Assembly: GCA_004173475.1 (NCBI GenBank)
Contig: SEBU01000007.1
Coordinates: 1-64,000 of the forward strand
Direction of reading: 5' to 3'
Source: Gammaproteobacteria bacterium
GTDB taxonomy: Bacteria > Pseudomonadota > Gammaproteobacteria > Pseudomonadales > Cellvibrionaceae
DNA length: 64,000 bases
Shown: piece by piece, positions 17,072 through 27,756 of the stretch
Numbering within the stretch: position 1 is the first letter of the stretch
How the letters are laid out: each line of letters starts with the position of its first letter
Position numbers and translations under genes: made by a program
Notes under the pieces: generated by a model
The model's database searches: none
Seen by the model: only the letters and a program-made list of their open reading frames with translations
What the model was told of the DNA's origin: nothing

Positions 17072-17340
17072 AATATTTTCTATTGAGTGAGAAACGATGC
17101 TGCGGTGCGCTAAGGCTTGAGTTGGATCTTACTGTTAGAATATAAATTATTCCATTTATAAATGCACCATAAAAAAATAGCTCAATTGATTGGGGTGTCA
17201 GAGTTTCTTTACGAATAAATAAATAAAAATAGAAGAGGCTGACGTTTTCAGAATTACTTTAATTTCGAGTACGGAGCACATGTTTGTATTGCTGTGATAA
17301 TTTAACTAACGCTATTCAATAATTAGTAGTGGATTGAAAT

Positions 17341-17363
17341 AAAGGCCCGGTGTATGGGCCTTT
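17341..17363 (-). terminator. Hairpin downstream of the Gly/Ser/Thr repeat gene
   Basis: AAAGGCCC and GGGCCTTT pair perfectly across 7 bases, and on the minus strand the stem ends in a T-rich TTTATTT. It lies 28 bases after the stop of the leftward gene. The rest of 17072-17390 shows no gene. Confidence 0.7.
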
Positions 17364-17390
17364 ATATTTAGCATCAAATTCTGGTTCACG

Positions 17391-17720
17391 TTATCTTCCT
17401 GAGCCGCTTCCAGTAGTGCCGCTACCGCTGCTAGTTCCTGTACCGCTACCAGTTCCTGTGCCAGAACCGGTACCTGTGCCAGACCCGCTACCAGTACCAC
17501 TGCCGCCTGTTCCAGTTCCAGTTCCGGTGGTGCCGCTGCCGCTTCCAGTTGTTCCGTTACGGTTTGTGCCTGTTGTACCGCTAGTGCCTTGTGATGATGA
17601 AGACCAGCTTTTATTTGTTCCGCTTGTTCCTCCAGTGGTATTGGTTCCGCTACCGGTTGTTTGAGCAATAGCGATTGAGGCGGTTAATACACCTGCAAAT
17701 ATCAAAGGTAATTTTTTCAT
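17391..17720 (-). CDS. Secreted Gly/Ser/Thr-rich repeat protein
   Basis: 109 residues: a clear signal peptide (KK followed by LPLIFAGVLTASIAIA, cleavage likely after AIA or at AQ) and then a mature part built almost wholly of Gly, Ser and Thr in GSGTGTGS-type repeats from about residue 55. The strong AGGAGA ribosome site 7 bases before the ATG and the downstream hairpin support a real gene, although low-complexity DNA also opens long antisense frames here. It has no catalytic domain. Such sequences resemble the flexible linkers of secreted glycosidases, so it may be a surface or matrix component; no function can be assigned. Confidence 0.7.
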   Translation of the reverse strand: MKKLPLIFAGVLTASIAIAQTTGSGTNTTGGTSGTNKSWSSSSQGTSGTTGTNRNGTTGSGSGTTGTGTGTGGSGTGSGSGTGTGSGTGTGSGTGTSSGSGTTGSGSGR

Positions 17721-18823
17721 TTGAATGTCTCCTGTATGGAAAATTAAATTTAAAATACTTTTATGAAAAATTAATTTTCATAAAAGTGACGTGATTCTAG
17801 TTTGATTAAATAAAAATTATCAACAGCTTATTAAATCTTTTTTTAAATAAACTTTTTATTTTTACGCTTCGCTGACGCTGCAATTTTAAATAATTTTTTT
17901 AATTTAATTTTTACGTAAGTAAAAAATTTTAATGTTAGATGAGTAACGGATTTATCCTGTGTTTGGTAATAATCTACCAACGCAGAAATAAGTAATTTTT
18001 AACCCGTGCTTCGTTGAAGATGTGGTTGAGAAAATTTAATAATTTAATCTATCGGTGGTGTGATTTTGGTTTTTGTTGCATCGGAGCAAGATTAACAATT
18101 TCGATGTGTACGGGTGTGTACGGGTGTGTACGGATGGGTAGGTTGGAAACTTAAAAAAATCCTTATTTTCGTAAACGGAAACGAGTTGCGAGTGTGTTGA
18201 GGTCGTATCCATCGCAAGTCGTAACCGATAATGAAAGTTATCTTTAAGATGTATGTTGCGTTATATATCTAACAAAAATATGTTCAATGCGCGCTTTACG
18301 ACAGGCTAAATCAGCTCACTGGATATTCATTTTTCTTTTCTCTGCATAATCACGGTCGCGTACGAACGGAAGCGACAGTTTAACCGTGCTGAGATGTTGT
18401 TATTGAGGGAGCCAAGCCCAATTTTTTATCCTTCTTTTTCTCGCTCATAGTTGTAATTAGTAAAGCAAAAAAATTTCGCCAGAAAAATTTTTTTTATGGA
18501 TGAAGAGACCCTTTGTTTTCTTCATCTGCTATCCGAAAGTCTTCAGAAAAACAATTGCAAAATTCGAATTTCCGCAACCAGTTCGCTATATAAATTTTCC
18601 GTTAATAATTCTGATATGCATATTAGAATATAATATTGACAATGGACCATCTCCGAGATATATCAGAAGCTTCGATTTTGCTGTCCAGTTTTTACATAAC
18701 TACAACAGGCCAGCGCTCGATCAATACCACCTGTTTGCAATAAACAGGTTTTGCAAAGCAACAGCCTTTCTCCCTCTAACTGGCAGTATTGGTTGAGGGG
18801 CATTCTCCGGAGATCATAAAAAA
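17721..18823. other. Intergenic region upstream of the first GH11 xylanase
   Basis: About 1.1 kb, A/T-rich, without a supported gene. A 98-codon frame at 18500-18796 has no recognisable domain or ribosome site. The region holds a short decamer repeat (18101-18140) and presumably the xylanase promoter near its right end; a CCGGAG site lies 12 bases before the xylanase ATG. Confidence 0.5.
18101..18140. repeat. Four tandem decamers related to CGGGTGTGTA
   Basis: TCGATGTGTA, CGGGTGTGTA, CGGGTGTGTA and CGGATGGGTA follow one another without gaps. The two central copies are identical. One-turn spacing could matter for DNA bending or protein binding, but it may be a simple slippage repeat. Confidence 0.6.
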
Positions 18824-21800
18824 ATGAAGTTATCCATGTTTCGCAAAAACGTGGTTAAGGCTTTCATAGGCGCTGCAGCGCTATGCGCAACAGCTGTCAG
18901 TGCTCAAACCTTAACCTCTAATTCCACGGGTACTAATAACGGGTTCTATTACTCGTTCTGGAAGGATTCCGGTAGCGCGTCCATGACCTTGTACGGCGCT
19001 GGCCGTTATTCATCGCAGTGGACCAATAACACCAACAACTGGGTAGGCGGCAAAGGCTGGCAGCCTGGTAATTCCTCCCGCACCATTAGCTACTCGGGAT
19101 ACTATGGCGGCAGTAATAGCCAGAACACGTATTTAGCTGTGTATGGCTGGACCAGAAGCCCTCTAGTTGAATACTACGTCATCGAAAGTTACGGTTCGTA
19201 CAACCCTGCAACCTGTAATGGTGGTACTGATTACGGCAGCTTCCAAAGTGATGGTGCTACTTATAACGTTCGTCGTTGCCAGCGTGTAAACCAGCCTTCG
19301 ATTGACTCGAACACCAGTACGTTCTATCAGTACTTCAGCGTGAGAAATCCTAAGAAAGGTTTTGGTAATATTTCTGGCACAGTTACTTTTGCCAACCATG
19401 CTGCATTCTGGGCAAGTAAAGGTTTGAACCTGGGTCAACATGACTATCAAATCGTGGCAACCGAAGGCTATCAAAGCAGCGGTAACTCTGATCTCACCGT
19501 AAGCCAGGGTGCTATCAGTAGTAGCGCAGCCAGCAGCTCAGCAGCTAATTCGTCTACCGCCACCAGCACTGGTACCAGTACTGGCACTAGTAGCGGAATT
19601 ACGGTCCGCGCTCGTGGTGTTGCAGGGTCTGAACATATTTATCTCAAAGTTGGCGGGGCTAATGTTGCAAGCTGGACATTGACTACCAGCTACCAGAACT
19701 ATGTCTATAGTGGTGCTGCAACCGGCGATATTCAGATTCAATACGATAACGACACCACTGGTTTGGATGTTCAGGTCGATTACATTCAGGCTAATGGCGA
19801 AATTCGTCAAGCAGAGGATATGACCTACAACACCGCAGCCTATATCAATGGTTCATGTGGTGGTGGTGGTAACAGCGAAATGATGCACTGTAATGGTGTA
19901 ATCGGCTTTGGTACTACCAGCGATTGCTTCAGTGGCAGTTGCGGTGGCACTGCTAGCAGCGCTGCTTCGAATGCAGCATCTAGCACTGGTAACAATAGTT
20001 GCGCCGGCTATGTTGGAATTACCTTTGACGATGGTCCAAACGGTAATACCACGACGTTGATTAACCTTCTCAAGCAAAACGGTTTGACGCCAGTAACCTG
20101 GTTCAACCAAGGTAACAACGTTACTAGCAATTCTTCACTTGTTGGCCAAGAGCGTAGCGTTGGTGAGGTACAAAACCACAGTTATTCTCACTCTCATATG
20201 ACCAGCTGGAGTTATTCACAAGTATTGGATGAACTGACTCGTACCAATCAGGCAATCCAAAATGCGGGTGCGCCAAAACCAACTCTGTTCCGTCCACCTT
20301 ACGGTGAAACTAACTCAACCATAAACCAGGCGGCGTCAGCTGCAGGTCTAAAAGTTGTAACTTGGGATGTTGACTCGCAAGACTGGAATGGTGCAAGTGC
20401 CAGTGCAATCGCAAATGCAAATAATCAACTGCAAAACGGTCAGATTATTCTGATGCACGACGGTAGCTACACCAACACCAACGCTGCTATTTCGCAAATT
20501 GCTGCAAACCTGAGAGCAAAAGGTTTGTGCCCCGGCAGAATCGATCCGTCGACTGGTCGTGCAGTTGCTCCGTATAGCTCAAGCAGCAGCGCCGCAAGTA
20601 GCGTTATTGTAAGAAGTTCGAGCAGTGTGGCGCCAAGTAGCAGCAGTATTGCAGCCTCTAGCATCGCATCCAGCGCGGCAGTTTCAAGCGTTGCTTCCAG
20701 TGTTGCTAGCAGCTCAGGCAACGGCCAATGTAGTTGTAACTGGTACGGTACTGTCTACCCATCTTGCGTAACTACAACAAGTGGTTGGGGTTGGGAAAAC
20801 AACAAAAGCTGTATCTCCAACAGCACCTGTACTACTCAGCCATCTAACCAGGGCGGCTTAGTGTGTGGCGGCGTCAGCTCAAGTGCTCCTCGTTCAAGCA
20901 GTTCTGCACCAAGCAGCTCAAGCAGCTCATCAAGCCTGATCAGCTCCAGCGTTTCATCCAGCTTGGTTAGTTCATCTCGTAGCAGCTCATCCAGTTCAAG
21001 TTCTAGCAATGGTACTTTGGTATACGCAGTTGACGCCGGTGCTACATCATCATCGACTATCAACGGCATCGTATATCAAGCGGATCGTTATGCTTCAGGT
21101 GGTACAACACAAACTGTTACTAATGCGATTGCAGGAACAACCAATGATGCGCTTTACCAATCCGAACGTTACGGTTCTTACAGCTATGAAATTCCAGTAA
21201 GCAATGCAACTTATAGTGTTGTGCTGAATTTCGCCGAGCTGTATCAAACTGCTTCGGGTGGGCGTTCGTTCAGTGTGAGTGTTGAAGGTAAGTCGGTATT
21301 ATCCAGCTTCGATTTGTTCAGCACGGCAGGTGGTTTCACTGCTTACGATCAACGTGTTGATGGCATTGCCGTTACCGACGGGAAGTTGACGATTACCCTG
21401 ACGACTGTAGTTGATAACGCAACTATTGCGGGCTTTGCAATTTATTCCAGCGATGGCGGCACCTTCACAGGTGGAAGTGAGCCTGAGTGTTCAACATCAG
21501 ATCGTCAAATACCAACGTCGATTAGCTACGATAGAGCAGTGACCCGTTCTGAGCAAAAGAATCCACCGTCAGGTGCATTCGGTTATGCAATTGAACATGC
21601 TACGCAAACTTTGCCTAATCACACCATTTATCGCCCAGACTTGTCGCGTGCGAATAACATTCCGATTGTTGTATGGGGTAACGGTGCATGTTCAAACGTA
21701 GGTACTGAACAAGCTGACTTCCTCTTGCAAATCGCTTCGAACGGATACCTTGTTATCGCTAACGGTGGTCCATTCGGCTCTGGCACTAACGATCAACACG

Positions 21801-22312
21801 AAACAGAATTGGTGAAAGCTATTGACTGGGCCGTGAAAGAAAATAGTCGTACATGCAGCCAGTACTACGGAAAATTGAACGTGAAGAAAATCGCTACTAT
21901 GGGTTGGTCATGTGGTGGTGGTATGGCGCACTTCGCTGCGGTGGATTCTCGTGTAACTACAGCGGTTGCGTTGAACAGTGGCTTGGGTATTTACGGTGAC
22001 AGATCAAGCTACTACCCACGCTTCCATACACCGGTGGCGATCTTCAACGGTGACTCACGCGATGTTGCTTACAACCCTGGCTTGCAAGAGTACAGCGAAG
22101 TGAACAACGTTCCTTTCTACCATGCAAACTACCCACAAGGTCATGGCGATGCTTACTATCAGGATAACGGTGGTGAGTTTGGAATCGTGGCAACAGGTTG
22201 GTTGAACTACATGTTGAAAGACGATCAATCAAGCTCTGGTAAAGGTATGTTCTTCGGCAGCAACTGCCGTTTGTGCAAATCCCCATGGGTGATGAAAAAC
22301 AAAGGATTTTAA
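18824..22312 (+). CDS. Multimodular xylanase/esterase: GH11-CBM60-CE4-CBM10-malectin-alpha/beta hydrolase
   Basis: 1162 residues, secreted (signal peptide to about 27). Modules: GH11 endo-xylanase (about 28-230; catalytic Glu in YYVIESYG and in ATEGYQSSG); Ser/Thr linker; CBM60 xylan-binding module (about 262-385); CE4 NodB deacetylase (about 392-590; metal-binding TFDDGP and NHSYSHSH) that would remove acetyl groups from xylan; poly-Ser linker; CBM10 (about 632-686, paired cysteines); poly-Ser linker; malectin/CBM57-like domain (about 731-885); and a C-terminal alpha/beta hydrolase with nucleophile motif GWSCGGG near 1027. The first four modules match known Cellvibrio xylanases; the last two are an unusual extension whose esterase substrate I cannot name. 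The C-terminal half is nearly repeated in the next gene. Confidence 0.92.
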   Translation: MKLSMFRKNVVKAFIGAAALCATAVSAQTLTSNSTGTNNGFYYSFWKDSGSASMTLYGAGRYSSQWTNNTNNWVGGKGWQPGNSSRTISYSGYYGGSNSQNTYLAVYGWTRSPLVEYYVIESYGSYNPATCNGGTDYGSFQSDGATYNVRRCQRVNQPSIDSNTSTFYQYFSVRNPKKGFGNISGTVTFANHAAFWASKGLNLGQHDYQIVATEGYQSSGNSDLTVSQGAISSSAASSSAANSSTATSTGTSTGTSSGITVRARGVAGSEHIYLKVGGANVASWTLTTSYQNYVYSGAATGDIQIQYDNDTTGLDVQVDYIQANGEIRQAEDMTYNTAAYINGSCGGGGNSEMMHCNGVIGFGTTSDCFSGSCGGTASSAASNAASSTGNNSCAGYVGITFDDGPNGNTTTLINLLKQNGLTPVTWFNQGNNVTSNSSLVGQERSVGEVQNHSYSHSHMTSWSYSQVLDELTRTNQAIQNAGAPKPTLFRPPYGETNSTINQAASAAGLKVVTWDVDSQDWNGASASAIANANNQLQNGQIILMHDGSYTNTNAAISQIAANLRAKGLCPGRIDPSTGRAVAPYSSSSSAASSVIVRSSSSVAPSSSSIAASSIASSAAVSSVASSVASSSGNGQCSCNWYGTVYPSCVTTTSGWGWENNKSCISNSTCTTQPSNQGGLVCGGVSSSAPRSSSSAPSSSSSSSSLISSSVSSSLVSSSRSSSSSSSSSNGTLVYAVDAGATSSSTINGIVYQADRYASGGTTQTVTNAIAGTTNDALYQSERYGSYSYEIPVSNATYSVVLNFAELYQTASGGRSFSVSVEGKSVLSSFDLFSTAGGFTAYDQRVDGIAVTDGKLTITLTTVVDNATIAGFAIYSSDGGTFTGGSEPECSTSDRQIPTSISYDRAVTRSEQKNPPSGAFGYAIEHATQTLPNHTIYRPDLSRANNIPIVVWGNGACSNVGTEQADFLLQIASNGYLVIANGGPFGSGTNDQHETELVKAIDWAVKENSRTCSQYYGKLNVKKIATMGWSCGGGMAHFAAVDSRVTTAVALNSGLGIYGDRSSYYPRFHTPVAIFNGDSRDVAYNPGLQEYSEVNNVPFYHANYPQGHGDAYYQDNGGEFGIVATGWLNYMLKDDQSSSGKGMFFGSNCRLCKSPWVMKNKGF

Positions 22313-22340
22313 TTCGCTGGTAGCGTTTTAATGAGTTGAA

Positions 22341-22375
22341 AAATCCCCACAGGTTCGCCTGTGGGGATTTTTTTT
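22341..22375 (+). terminator. Rho-independent terminator of the first GH11 gene
   Basis: A perfect 13-bp stem (AAATCCCCACAGG / CCTGTGGGGATTT) with a TTCG loop is followed by a T-run, 28 bases after the stop codon. A sequence variant of it ends the next gene. Confidence 0.93.
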
Positions 22376-22946
22376 ACGAAAATTTTTTTAATCGAAAATA
22401 AATATCCGCTCGCACTTGTTTAAGAAAGCTCTCCTTCCATTTTCGTATTATTCCAAAACAATTCATTGATTCCAGAAAGCAGTTTTGAATTGTATGCGCC
22501 AGCAATGATATTAAAAAAACCGTTACGTTTCTAAAAAAATAAAGTAACGCAAGACTTGCATGCAAACGTTTTTTAATTTTGAAAATTAGATAATGGAGTT
22601 TTCACTTGGCGCAGAGGGATACGGTGCTACGTGAAATTTGTGAAAAAAACAATGATTCGTCGGCGCTTAGAAAAACAAGTTCGCTATATGGAATCGATAC
22701 AGTTAGTTTTAAACTCAATATAGAAATAGTTATGTTGACAATATGCTGCTGAATCTATAAAAAATCTCTGTTGTTAAGTTATTTTAAAAATAATAGTTAA
22801 GTAGTAATGCCCTTGCTCCAGCCCACTCGAAAGAAAATATCTTCCCAATACGCATTTCGTTATTTAAGAAGCGCTATTCGAAGATCAATAACGCAAATAA
22901 AAATTATCAAAATTCACATCGGCTCATCTCTCAAAGGTAATGTCTT
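22376..22946. other. Spacer between the two GH11 genes
   Basis: About 570 A/T-rich bases with no supported gene; a short minus-strand frame (22374-22565) begins inside the terminator T-run and has no ribosome site. The end carries AAAGGTAATG upstream of the second GH11 start and presumably its promoter. Confidence 0.5.
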
Positions 22947-25373
22947 ATGAAGATATTAAATTTTAAATCCATCCTGCACGCAGGTGTTGTTGCAATAAGT
23001 TTTGCAGCATGGTGTGCAACTACCGCTCATGCACAAGCACAAACCCTGACCACAAGTACGACCGGCACTCATCAAGGTTTTTATTACAAGTTTTGGAAAG
23101 ATTCCGGTGATGCCTCCATGACATTGGGCGCTGCTGGGAACTATACAAGCCAGTGGACTAACGTCACTAATAATTGGTTCGGTGGGAAGGGCTGGAGCCC
23201 AGGTAGTGATTCGAGGGTAATTCATTACTCCGGCAATTTCGGCGGTAATAATGGCCAAAACACTTTTCTTTCAGTTTACGGTTGGACAAAAAGCCCTACT
23301 ATTGAGTATTACATTATTGAGAGTTACGGCTCTTACAACCCTGCTACATGTTCCACCGGCACCAGTTACGGTAGCTTTCAAAGTGATGGTGCTACTTACA
23401 CGGTGAGTCGTTGCCAGCGTACCAGCATCGGTTTAGACGGATTTGCTTCCTTAATGTCCTCTTATTACAGCGTGAGAAATCCCAAAAAAGGATTCGGTAA
23501 TATTTCCGGCACTGTTACATTTGCAAACCATGTGAATTTTTGGAAGAGCAAAGGCTTAACGTTGGGCACCACTCATGATTTCCAGATTATGGCGACTGAG
23601 GGTTATCAAAGTACAGGCACTTCTGACATCAACGTTACTGGAACCGGACCAACCAGCAGTAGTTCGATTGCTAACAGCTCATTCGGAAACAGTTCTTCAA
23701 TTAATTCATCAAGCCTTAGCTCAAGCGGCCAATGTCAATGCAATTGGTACGGCACTTTGTATCCTACTTGCGTGACAGCACAAAGCGGTTGGGGTTGGGA
23801 AAATAATAAAAGTTGTATCAGCAAAAGCACTTGCACCGGCCAACCCTCTAATCAAGGCGGGTTGGTCTGCGCTGGAACCAATTCAACAAGCAGCGCACTT
23901 CCTTCAAGTAGCTCATCTCGCCCAATCAGTTCTTCGCATTCCAGTAGTTCGTCCAGCATTGCTATCAGTTCTTCAAGCCTGGCCATCAGCTCTTCAAGCG
24001 TGGCCATCAGCTCTTCAAGCGTGGTTACAAGCTCATCTCGCAGCAATTCATCCAGTTCAAGTTCCGGCAATGGGGTTTTAGTGTACGCAGTTAATGCTGG
24101 CGCATCTTCTGCTGCGACAGTAAATGGTGTTGCGTATCATCCTGATCGTTTTGCGTCTGGAGGCACAACGCAAACTGTGACCAATGCAATTTCAGGTACG
24201 ACTGATGATGCACTTTACCAATCCGAACGTTACGGCACCTACAATTATGAAATTCCGGTAAGTAATGCAACTTATAGTGTTGTATTGCATTTTGCCGAGT
24301 TGTATCAAACCGCTGCGGGTGCTCGCTCTTTCAGCGTAAATGTTGAAGGCAAATCTGTGCTTGCTAATTTTGATCTTTTCAACACAGTTGGTCGTTTCAC
24401 CGCGTACGATCAACGTGTTGATGGCATTGCTGTTACCGATGGCAAGTTGACCATTACCCTGACGACTGTGGTTGATAACGCTACTATCGCCGGTTTTGCA
24501 ATCTACTCAAGTGACGGTGGTACCTTCACCGGTGGAAGTGAGCCTGAATGTTCAACATCAGATCGTCAGACACCAACGTCCATTGCCTACGACAGGGCCG
24601 TAACACGTTCAGAGCAAAAGAATCCGCCATCAGGTTCATTTGGATATGCAATTGAACACGCAACGCAAACTCTGCCTAACCACACCATTTATCGTCCAGA
24701 CTTGTCACGCGCAAACAATATCCCAATCGTTGTATGGGGTAATGGTGCATGTTCCAACGTAGGTACTGAGCAAGCGGATTTCCTCTTGCAAATTGCCTCC
24801 AATGGATATCTGGTCATTGCTAACGGCGGACCTTTCGGTTCGGGTTCTAACGATGGTCATGAGACTGAATTAGTGAAAGCAATTGATTGGGCCGTTAAGG
24901 AGAACAGCCGTAAGTGCAGCCAGTATTACGGCAAGCTTAACGTCAATAAAATTGCAACCATGGGCTGGTCTTGTGGTGGTGGTATGGCGCACTTCGCTGC
25001 GGGGGATTCTCGTATCACTACTGCAGTTGCGTTAAATAGTGGTCTGGGAATTTACGGTGATAGATTCAACTATTACCCACGTTTCCATACCCCAGTAGCA
25101 ATCTTCAACGGTGACTCACGCGATGTCGCTTACAATCCCGGATTGCAAGAATACAGCGAAGTGAACAACGTTCCTTTCTACCATGCAAACTACCCGCAAG
25201 GTCACGGCGATGCTTACTATCTGGATAACGGTGGTGAGTTTGGAATCGTGGCGACTGGCTGGTTGAATTACATGTTGAAAGACGATCAATCAAGCTCTGG
25301 TAAGGGTATGTTCTTCGGCAGCAACTGCCGTTTGTGCAAATCCCCATGGGTGATGAAAAACAAAGGATTTTAA
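22947..25373 (+). CDS. Multimodular xylanase/esterase: GH11-CBM10-malectin-alpha/beta hydrolase
   Basis: 808 residues, secreted (signal peptide to about 31, ending AHAQA). GH11 xylanase (about 32-235; catalytic Glu in YYIIESYG and in ATEGYQSTG), Ser linker, CBM10 (about 260-315), poly-Ser linker with repeated AISSSS units, malectin/CBM57-like domain (about 378-530) and C-terminal alpha/beta hydrolase (GWSCGGG near 672). It is a tandem paralogue of the upstream gene but lacks CBM60 and CE4. The GH11 halves are clearly diverged, whereas the malectin-hydrolase parts are almost identical in protein, which suggests recent duplication or gene conversion of the 3' half. It would cut xylan and, by inference, remove an ester substituent. 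Confidence 0.92.
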   Translation: MKILNFKSILHAGVVAISFAAWCATTAHAQAQTLTTSTTGTHQGFYYKFWKDSGDASMTLGAAGNYTSQWTNVTNNWFGGKGWSPGSDSRVIHYSGNFGGNNGQNTFLSVYGWTKSPTIEYYIIESYGSYNPATCSTGTSYGSFQSDGATYTVSRCQRTSIGLDGFASLMSSYYSVRNPKKGFGNISGTVTFANHVNFWKSKGLTLGTTHDFQIMATEGYQSTGTSDINVTGTGPTSSSSIANSSFGNSSSINSSSLSSSGQCQCNWYGTLYPTCVTAQSGWGWENNKSCISKSTCTGQPSNQGGLVCAGTNSTSSALPSSSSSRPISSSHSSSSSSIAISSSSLAISSSSVAISSSSVVTSSSRSNSSSSSSGNGVLVYAVNAGASSAATVNGVAYHPDRFASGGTTQTVTNAISGTTDDALYQSERYGTYNYEIPVSNATYSVVLHFAELYQTAAGARSFSVNVEGKSVLANFDLFNTVGRFTAYDQRVDGIAVTDGKLTITLTTVVDNATIAGFAIYSSDGGTFTGGSEPECSTSDRQTPTSIAYDRAVTRSEQKNPPSGSFGYAIEHATQTLPNHTIYRPDLSRANNIPIVVWGNGACSNVGTEQADFLLQIASNGYLVIANGGPFGSGSNDGHETELVKAIDWAVKENSRKCSQYYGKLNVNKIATMGWSCGGGMAHFAAGDSRITTAVALNSGLGIYGDRFNYYPRFHTPVAIFNGDSRDVAYNPGLQEYSEVNNVPFYHANYPQGHGDAYYLDNGGEFGIVATGWLNYMLKDDQSSSGKGMFFGSNCRLCKSPWVMKNKGF

Positions 25374-25397
25374 TTCGCTGGTAGTGTTTAATAAGTT

Positions 25398-25434
25398 AAA
25401 AATCCCTGCAGGTTCGCCTGTGGGGATTTTTTTG
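25398..25434. terminator. Bidirectional terminator between convergent genes
   Basis: The stem AATCCCTGCAGG / CCTGTGGGGATT with a TTCG loop has two G-U pairs and is flanked by AAAAA on the left and TTTTTTT on the right, so it can stop both the xylanase gene and the leftward gene at 25455. It is a diverged copy of the terminator at 22341. Confidence 0.9.
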
Positions 25435-25454
25435 TTGAGGTGATTTGAATACGA

Positions 25455-26369
25455 TTAAAAATTTAATAGCGCCGAATAAAGCTGCGCGGGACGACTAACA
25501 TCATCCGCATCGCTCACTAATAAAATTTCAACCGCTTTGTCTATATTATTCACCGTAATGCCTTCCAGCTTCACAATTTTGTCTACGGGTTCTAACAAAA
25601 TTAAATTTCCTTGTAGATTAATCACTCCGATTTTGGAGCCCATGCACATCCCATCAAGATAGGAATCTGAGGTATTTTCCGCACTTGCAGTAAAAATAAT
25701 ATCGCCAGTGGGAAGCGCCGTAGCATCTGTAAAACAAAATGGAACCTCATCTACATAGCCTAAATCATAAGGCGTTATTTGAATGTGCGGTTCATAAAAT
25801 TTTTGCGGTTCATGTAATAGGCGATAAAAATCATTCATTCCAATGTTAATGGTTGCATTTAATTTATTTTTTTTGTTGCCACGTTGGAACAGAAAAATCC
25901 TCTCTTGAAAAATTGCCGCTCCTTCAATGTTTAACTTCCCGATTTCATTTTTCAAAAATTCATAGAAAAGCGACAGGTCAATAATTTTTGCCTCACCCGA
26001 AATATCTCCGTTTCCATCCAGCCCAATTAAAGCTGCATCGCGACGATTTTTCTTGGAGCCTGATCCTAGCACGAGCAATGAACTGTGCCGGCTGTTAGAT
26101 GGATCCGGGAGTAGGGTAAGCACCTCGGCATCTGGCTTCGCTGCCTTCCGCTCCTCGATATCCAAGGGTAAGTCTCCAGGAAAGCACTCGTACAATTCGC
26201 CGGTATTATTGGATAAAGAAAATTTTCCGATATGCAATTCATCGTCAGCGACAACATATAACCAGGGGCCAACTTTTACCAAGCCGCTTGCAGCGCTTAA
26301 ATGTAATGGTCGATGTGGATGACTGGGTCGCACGAGCAATAAATTTTTTATTTCAGTTAATTGAATCAA
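25455..26369 (-). CDS. Conserved hypothetical protein, DUF6929-like
   Basis: 304 residues, no signal peptide or membrane segment. The sequence has repeated short hydrophobic strands separated by turns (WLYVVADDELHIGKF, SSLLVLGSGSKKNRRDAALI, GDIIFTASAE, KLEGITV) and looks like a beta-propeller-type protein; I recall similar proteins under DUF6929, without known function. The start is TTG at 26369, chosen because GGAGAAGG lies just upstream and no suitable ATG is near. It is convergent with the GH11 gene and shares its terminator. No catalytic motif is visible. Confidence 0.7.
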   Translation of the reverse strand: MIQLTEIKNLLLVRPSHPHRPLHLSAASGLVKVGPWLYVVADDELHIGKFSLSNNTGELYECFPGDLPLDIEERKAAKPDAEVLTLLPDPSNSRHSSLLVLGSGSKKNRRDAALIGLDGNGDISGEAKIIDLSLFYEFLKNEIGKLNIEGAAIFQERIFLFQRGNKKNKLNATINIGMNDFYRLLHEPQKFYEPHIQITPYDLGYVDEVPFCFTDATALPTGDIIFTASAENTSDSYLDGMCMGSKIGVINLQGNLILLEPVDKIVKLEGITVNNIDKAVEILLVSDADDVSRPAQLYSALLNF

Positions 26370-26577
26370 TACCTTCTCCAGGACTCACATAGTGAAAGAT
26401 CAATATTTAAGTGGCGTTTAATAGTTCCAATTTTTGAATATAAACAGGTTCCGAGGGAAATTACCATGCTCGGACTTGATGCTAAAATTAAAAATAGCTA
26501 GTGTCGCCATACTTTAACGTTCGGCAGGCACACCAAGCCGCATTATTTACGTGTATAGCTGTCCCGTTGGAGGCAAT

Positions 26578-26901
26578 ATGGCATTAATAAATACAGATTG
26601 GACCAAAGAACTTGCGCAAGTGGAATCGACGCTCAATAAAGTTTTGGATGAAAAACTGGAACCCATGGCTGATCGAATTCTCGATAGGGGAATGTCAGAG
26701 GCATCAACTATATTGGCAAAAGCCAGCTTCGAAGTGCAAGAGGCCATAAAACAAGCAACCAAAGAAATTGAACATCAACGTAAAACGGCGATAAATGAAA
26801 TTAAGCGACTCATTTATTACGCGGGCGCTGCGGTGTTTATTGTTATTTCCTTAACATCCGTTTGTATTGTGGCAGCTGTTAAGTATTTGGGATTGGTGTA
26901 G
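26578..26901 (+). CDS. Small coiled-coil membrane protein, function unknown
   Basis: 107 residues. Residues 8-75 form a charged helix rich in Glu, Lys and Ala (likely coiled coil), followed by one transmembrane helix (YYAGAAVFIVISLTSVCIVA). The ATG at 26578 is preceded by TTGGAGG at good spacing; an upstream GTG in the same frame has no such site. It is a single gene with its own promoter region. Architecture is seen directly; no function is suggested. Confidence 0.7.
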   Translation: MALINTDWTKELAQVESTLNKVLDEKLEPMADRILDRGMSEASTILAKASFEVQEAIKQATKEIEHQRKTAINEIKRLIYYAGAAVFIVISLTSVCIVAAVKYLGLV

Positions 26902-26999
26902 CGGAACTATTTAAAATATATCGGTCACTGATAGCAACCCTATGTCATTATTATTTGCTCAAAGTTCATTTTGAGTTGGAGTTTTTTCACCTATTTTTT

Positions 27000-27392
27000 T
27001 CAATCCCTACACCAACCTTCACCTTCGCGAACACGCAAGCAGTTTGATTTATCCGAAAGCCATTTCATTCCTGTGCCGGGGCCATCGGTCGGTTGGATTG
27101 TTTCGGTGATTCCGTTTCGCTCAAAGGTTATTTGATTGTTTTTAGATGACCCTTGATATTGTTTCGGGCCGTCGAGGTCGGAGATGGTGATTGTATAAGT
27201 CCCGTTACCGCCAGAAATATCGATAAAGGTTCCTTCCACGCCATTCCATTTACCCAACCAGGTATCCGTGATAATTGACGTTGTTGCGGAGTTTGTGTTT
27301 GCTGTGAGAGTAGAAGATGACTGTGTAACTTTGTCTTCGCAGGCCGTTAATAATAGTGCTAATAGGATTGCGTATTTTTTTAATTCATTCAT
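27000..27392 (-). CDS. Putative lipoprotein, function unknown
   Basis: 130 residues with a lipoprotein signal: positively charged start, hydrophobic stretch, and lipobox LTAC with Cys near 18, followed by Glu-Asp and a Ser/Thr-rich tether. The mature part has a short beta-rich domain (LGKWNGVEGTFIDI, GTYTITISDL) ending with two cysteines, perhaps disulfide bonded. The Asp after the first acidic residue does not give the usual position-2 inner membrane signal, so outer membrane placement is likely. No family recognised. Confidence 0.7.
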   Translation of the reverse strand: MNELKKYAILLALLLTACEDKVTQSSSTLTANTNSATTSIITDTWLGKWNGVEGTFIDISGGNGTYTITISDLDGPKQYQGSSKNNQITFERNGITETIQPTDGPGTGMKWLSDKSNCLRVREGEGWCRD

Positions 27393-27446
27393 ATTTCTCT
27401 CTCTTGGTAAAATTTTAAATAGTGAGCAATCCTGCCTTTTATTTAG

Positions 27447-27734
27447 CTAGCATTTTTTATCTACAGATCCCTGAACAAATTTAACCCGGCGTGCCGCTAA
27501 ATCGAACTTTGCGACAATCCATCCGTTATTTAACCAGGCAGTGCGATGACTTTGAATTTTAGGGTGAAAGTTTGTCCACCAAGTTTGAAGTTTGGTTGCA
27601 GAAGCGGGAAGGGGTGCGCCAAGAATTTCTTCCACCTGATCGAAACTTAATTCTATTTCTTTTAATCTCTTTGGTTGATGTGCAAACCACTCTTCCAATG
27701 GTAGATATTTTTTGAATTCAGGTTGCTTGGCCAT
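27447..27734 (-). CDS. Small DUF7662-like protein
   Basis: 95 residues. The pattern YLPLEEWFAHQ ... SFDQVEEILGAPLPASA ... WW ... AWLNNGWIVAKFDL ... V-x-F matches a small domain common in bacteria (DUF7662 as I recall it), sometimes attached to nuclease or DNA-binding proteins. Function is unknown. It follows the 27757 gene at 22 bases on the same strand, so it may be the last gene of a small operon. Confidence 0.65.
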   Translation of the reverse strand: MAKQPEFKKYLPLEEWFAHQPKRLKEIELSFDQVEEILGAPLPASATKLQTWWTNFHPKIQSHRTAWLNNGWIVAKFDLAARRVKFVQGSVDKKC

Positions 27735-27756
27735 AATATTTTTCTGATCAGGTATT

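Noticed and set aside
17350-17664. Long plus-strand open frame rich in Pro and Val opposite the Gly/Ser/Thr protein gene
   Set aside because: It is the antisense of a repetitive coding sequence; composition alone keeps it open, and it has no ribosome site or domain.
18101-18140. Possible CRISPR array
   Set aside because: Repeats are 10 bases with no spacers; no cas genes in the window.
18500-18796. 98-codon open frame upstream of the first GH11 gene
   Set aside because: No family, no ribosome site, A/T-rich composition and position in a promoter region.
20467-21069. Minus-strand frames rich in Leu and Glu opposite the xylanase linkers
   Set aside because: Antisense of poly-Ser linkers; the same pattern recurs in the second GH11 gene and in the GH10/GH62 genes.
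22374-22565. Short minus-strand gene between the GH11 genes
   Set aside because: Its 3' end lies in the terminator T-run, it has no ribosome site, and it encodes no recognisable domain.
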